A stretch of 64,000 nucleotides of DNA from a bacterium. GTDB lineage: Bacteria > Chloroflexota > Dormibacteria > Dormibacterales > Dormibacteraceae. The stretch lies in the NCBI GenBank assembly GCA_004299235.1, contig SCQL01000028.1, positions 1 through 64,000 of the forward strand, read 5' to 3'. The number at the start of each line of letters is the position of its first letter. The stretch's first letter is position 1. This document shows, piece by piece, positions 59,631-64,000 of this stretch. The position numbers and the translations under genes are program-made. The notes beneath the pieces were generated by a model. It worked only from the letters and a program-made list of their open reading frames with translations. It searched no databases and was not told the DNA's origin.

Positions 59631-61295
59631 TCAATGCGGCGCGATCGAGACGGACGCCGGCGACAAATCTCCCGGCCAGTCCTCCCCAGGATAGGTGACG
59701 ACGCCGCGCACGTAGGGCCTGACGAGGTTCCAGCTCACGGTCTGGGCGAGGAAGGCCACGGGCGCATCGCTCACCAGCATCTGCTGCGCCTCCTGATACT
59801 CCTGGTCGCGGCGCGCGGGTTGGATGTCGGTGCGCGCGACCCTGACGAAGTTGTCGTACTGCTGGTTCTGATAAAGGGCGACGTTGTTCGAGCTCGTCGT
59901 CAGGAAGATGTCGTACCAATCCGCCGGGTCGGGGTAGTCGGCGCTCCAGCCCATCGGACCCGCGATCTGGAAATCCCCACTCCCCAGGCGCGAGCTCAAC
60001 GTGTTCGTGTCGAGGCCCTGCAGCGTGAGGTCGACGCCGAGGTTGGCCTTCAGCTGGTCGCGGACGAAGTTCGCGGTCGCTTTGCCGAAGTCCGATGACT
60101 GGTCGTACGCAAAAGTCAGCCCGGACAGCTGTTGTGGCGACGCTCCTGACGCCGCCAGCGATGCGCGAGCCTGCGCCACGTCGAACTTCTGGGCGGAGCC
60201 CAGGCCCGCAGCGTAACCGTGCATGCCTTTGGGGATGAACGTCTCGGCCGGCATTCCCTGCCCCTGGAAGATCTGAGCCACAAATGCCGCTCGGTCGATC
60301 GCCTGGGCGATCGCCTGCCGGACCTTCGGGTTGCCGAGCAGAGGCGAGTTGACGCGAAACACGATCCAGAAGACGGTCAGGTCCGGGGTCCTGATCAGGT
60401 CCTGCTTGAGCTTAGAGTCGCCGGCGGCGGCGGCCGCCTGCGCCGGCTGCACGGAGATCTCGTCCAGCTCGCCGTTCCGATACTTCGTCAGCGCGGCCGC
60501 GCCATCGTTGACGACGACAAACTCGATCTGTTTCAAGGTCGGCCTGGCGCCCCAGTAATGACCGCTGGGCGCCACCGTGATGTGGTCGTTGCGCACCATC
60601 TCGGTGACCCTGTAAGGCCCGTTGGTCACCAGCGACTCCGGGCTGGCCGCCCACCCGTCGCCGTTCTTGGCCACGACGTCCTGGCGGATCGGGGCGCCCG
60701 CGGGCATCGCCGCCAGCCAGATGAAGGCGGGGTCGGGCCGCGACAGGGTCGCCTGGAACGTGTGGTCGTCGACCGCCTTCAATCCCAGCGTCCCGAGCGC
60801 GGTGTCGATGCTCGGGGCGTCGCGCTGCGGGTCCATGACGGAGACCTTGTCGCCGTTGAGGATCGCGCTGGCGAAGAACGTCTCGTTCGGGGCGGCCAGG
60901 CGCGGGTCGATCAGCCGCCGCCAGGCGTAGACGAAGTCCTGCGCCCTCACGGGCGTGCCGTCCCAGTACTCGGCGTTGGTGCGCAGGTGGAACAAGTAGA
61001 CGGTGCCGTTGCTCAACACGTCGTAGCTCTGCGCGGTGGCCGGCACGACACCGCTCAGGTCAGGGGTGGGCTTCAGCAGGGGTTCGGAGATCGCCCGGAG
61101 GATCGCGGTCTCGTACGGGTACTGCGTCTGCCCCGGGTCGAGCGAGAGCGGCTGGTCGTCGAGCTGCACGCGAAGCGTCTGATCCCCGGCCAGCCGGGGC
61201 CCCTGGGTGAGCCCGCCGGGGCTGCACGCGACGCTGACCGTCACCGCCAGCGCCGCCGGCGCGACGGCGCGCAGCCACCTGGCGCCTGGGATCAC
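59631..61295 (-). CDS. Peptide ABC transporter substrate-binding lipoprotein 2
   Basis: A 554-residue SBP_bac_5 protein starting at GTG 61295, with lipobox VSVACSPGG (Cys24). It is clearly a paralogue of the neighbouring binding protein: PLSLDPGQTQYPYETA, FHLRTNAEYWDGTPVRAQDF, FIPKGMHGYAAG and GWSADYPDPADWYDIF. The two probably arose by duplication and diverged in peptide preference while sharing one permease. It is transcribed just after the rpoC terminator. Confidence 0.94.
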   Translation of the reverse strand: MIPGARWLRAVAPAALAVTVSVACSPGGLTQGPRLAGDQTLRVQLDDQPLSLDPGQTQYPYETAILRAISEPLLKPTPDLSGVVPATAQSYDVLSNGTVYLFHLRTNAEYWDGTPVRAQDFVYAWRRLIDPRLAAPNETFFASAILNGDKVSVMDPQRDAPSIDTALGTLGLKAVDDHTFQATLSRPDPAFIWLAAMPAGAPIRQDVVAKNGDGWAASPESLVTNGPYRVTEMVRNDHITVAPSGHYWGARPTLKQIEFVVVNDGAAALTKYRNGELDEISVQPAQAAAAAGDSKLKQDLIRTPDLTVFWIVFRVNSPLLGNPKVRQAIAQAIDRAAFVAQIFQGQGMPAETFIPKGMHGYAAGLGSAQKFDVAQARASLAASGASPQQLSGLTFAYDQSSDFGKATANFVRDQLKANLGVDLTLQGLDTNTLSSRLGSGDFQIAGPMGWSADYPDPADWYDIFLTTSSNNVALYQNQQYDNFVRVARTDIQPARRDQEYQEAQQMLVSDAPVAFLAQTVSWNLVRPYVRGVVTYPGEDWPGDLSPASVSIAPH

Positions 61296-61326
61296 GGGCC
61301 CATCATCCCAGGTTCACACCCATAAG

Positions 61327-61357
61327 CAAAAGGGGCCACCCTTGGCGGGCGCCCCCT
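61327..61357 (-). terminator. Rho-independent terminator after rpoC
   Basis: On the minus strand AGGGG pairs with CCCCT and, after one mismatch, CGCCC pairs with GGGTG, around a GCCAA loop. TTTTGCTT follows. It lies about 50 bases after the rpoC stop and directly before the binding-protein 2 start, separating the two units. Confidence 0.8.
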
Positions 61358-61408
61358 GTGCACGTAGCGCTGACTGTAAACCAAACCGGGGCCGCGTGCC
61401 TCCGGGTT

Positions 61409-64000
<2,592 letters not shown>

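Overview
This window is a high-GC bacterial chromosome segment, probably from a poorly sampled Terrabacteria lineage such as Candidatus Dormibacterota or a relative in the Chloroflexota. That placement is an inference. It rests on the GC-rich coding style, frequent GTG and TTG starts, several leaderless-looking promoters, a SigR/RsrA-type sigma and anti-sigma pair, and the ribosomal gene order. No rRNA is present, and no hallmark gene fixes the phylum.

Layout. Positions 1-8.2 kb hold single genes and short operons: a PAS sensor cut by the left edge, tRNA-Thr, DinB plus M20 peptidase, a deazaflavin-type reductase, a nucleotidyltransferase, a metallophosphoesterase overlapping an APC permease, and an alpha/beta hydrolase. 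Positions 8253-12444 form a 4.2 kb block bounded by a 16-base perfect direct repeat. One copy is the 3' end of tRNA-Ser(CGA), including its CCA; the other abuts the stop codon of an Mrr-type nuclease gene. The block carries four nuclease or RadC-like genes (membrane-anchored Mrr, HNH, RadC/JAB and a PD-(D/E)XK protein broken by one in-frame TGA) and no visible integrase. I read it as a small tRNA-integrated island with restriction or defence character, and it is the most interesting part of the window.

Positions 12.4-17.1 kb carry tRNA-Ser, tRNA-Asp, a cyclic-nucleotide-binding/MinD-like ATPase fusion, an A-type Fe-S carrier, a small membrane protein, and groES-groEL under a CIRCE operator. 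From 17.1 to 30 kb, nearly all on the minus strand, lies a compact housekeeping block: tsaD, rimI, tsaB and tsaE (t6A tRNA modification), thiL-thiE, a redox-type anti-sigma/ECF sigma pair, alr, a holo-ACP synthase fused to NAD(P)H-hydrate dehydratase, glmS, cdaR-cdaA (c-di-AMP) and argF. From 30.9 to 52.8 kb runs one of the longest ribosomal protein superclusters: rpsL-rpsG-fusA-tuf-S10-spc-alpha-truA-rplM-rpsI, all on the minus strand and tightly overlapped. Several proteins in it have long extra tails. Between rpsL and rpoC (which runs off the right edge) sit an RsmC-like methyltransferase gene and a complete oligopeptide/dipeptide ABC importer with two paralogous lipoprotein binding proteins.

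A family of palindromic, CCTCCCC/GGGGAGG-type repeats is scattered through the intergenic gaps. It has also entered the 3' coding ends of rpmC and adk and appears to supply Shine-Dalgarno sequences to some genes.
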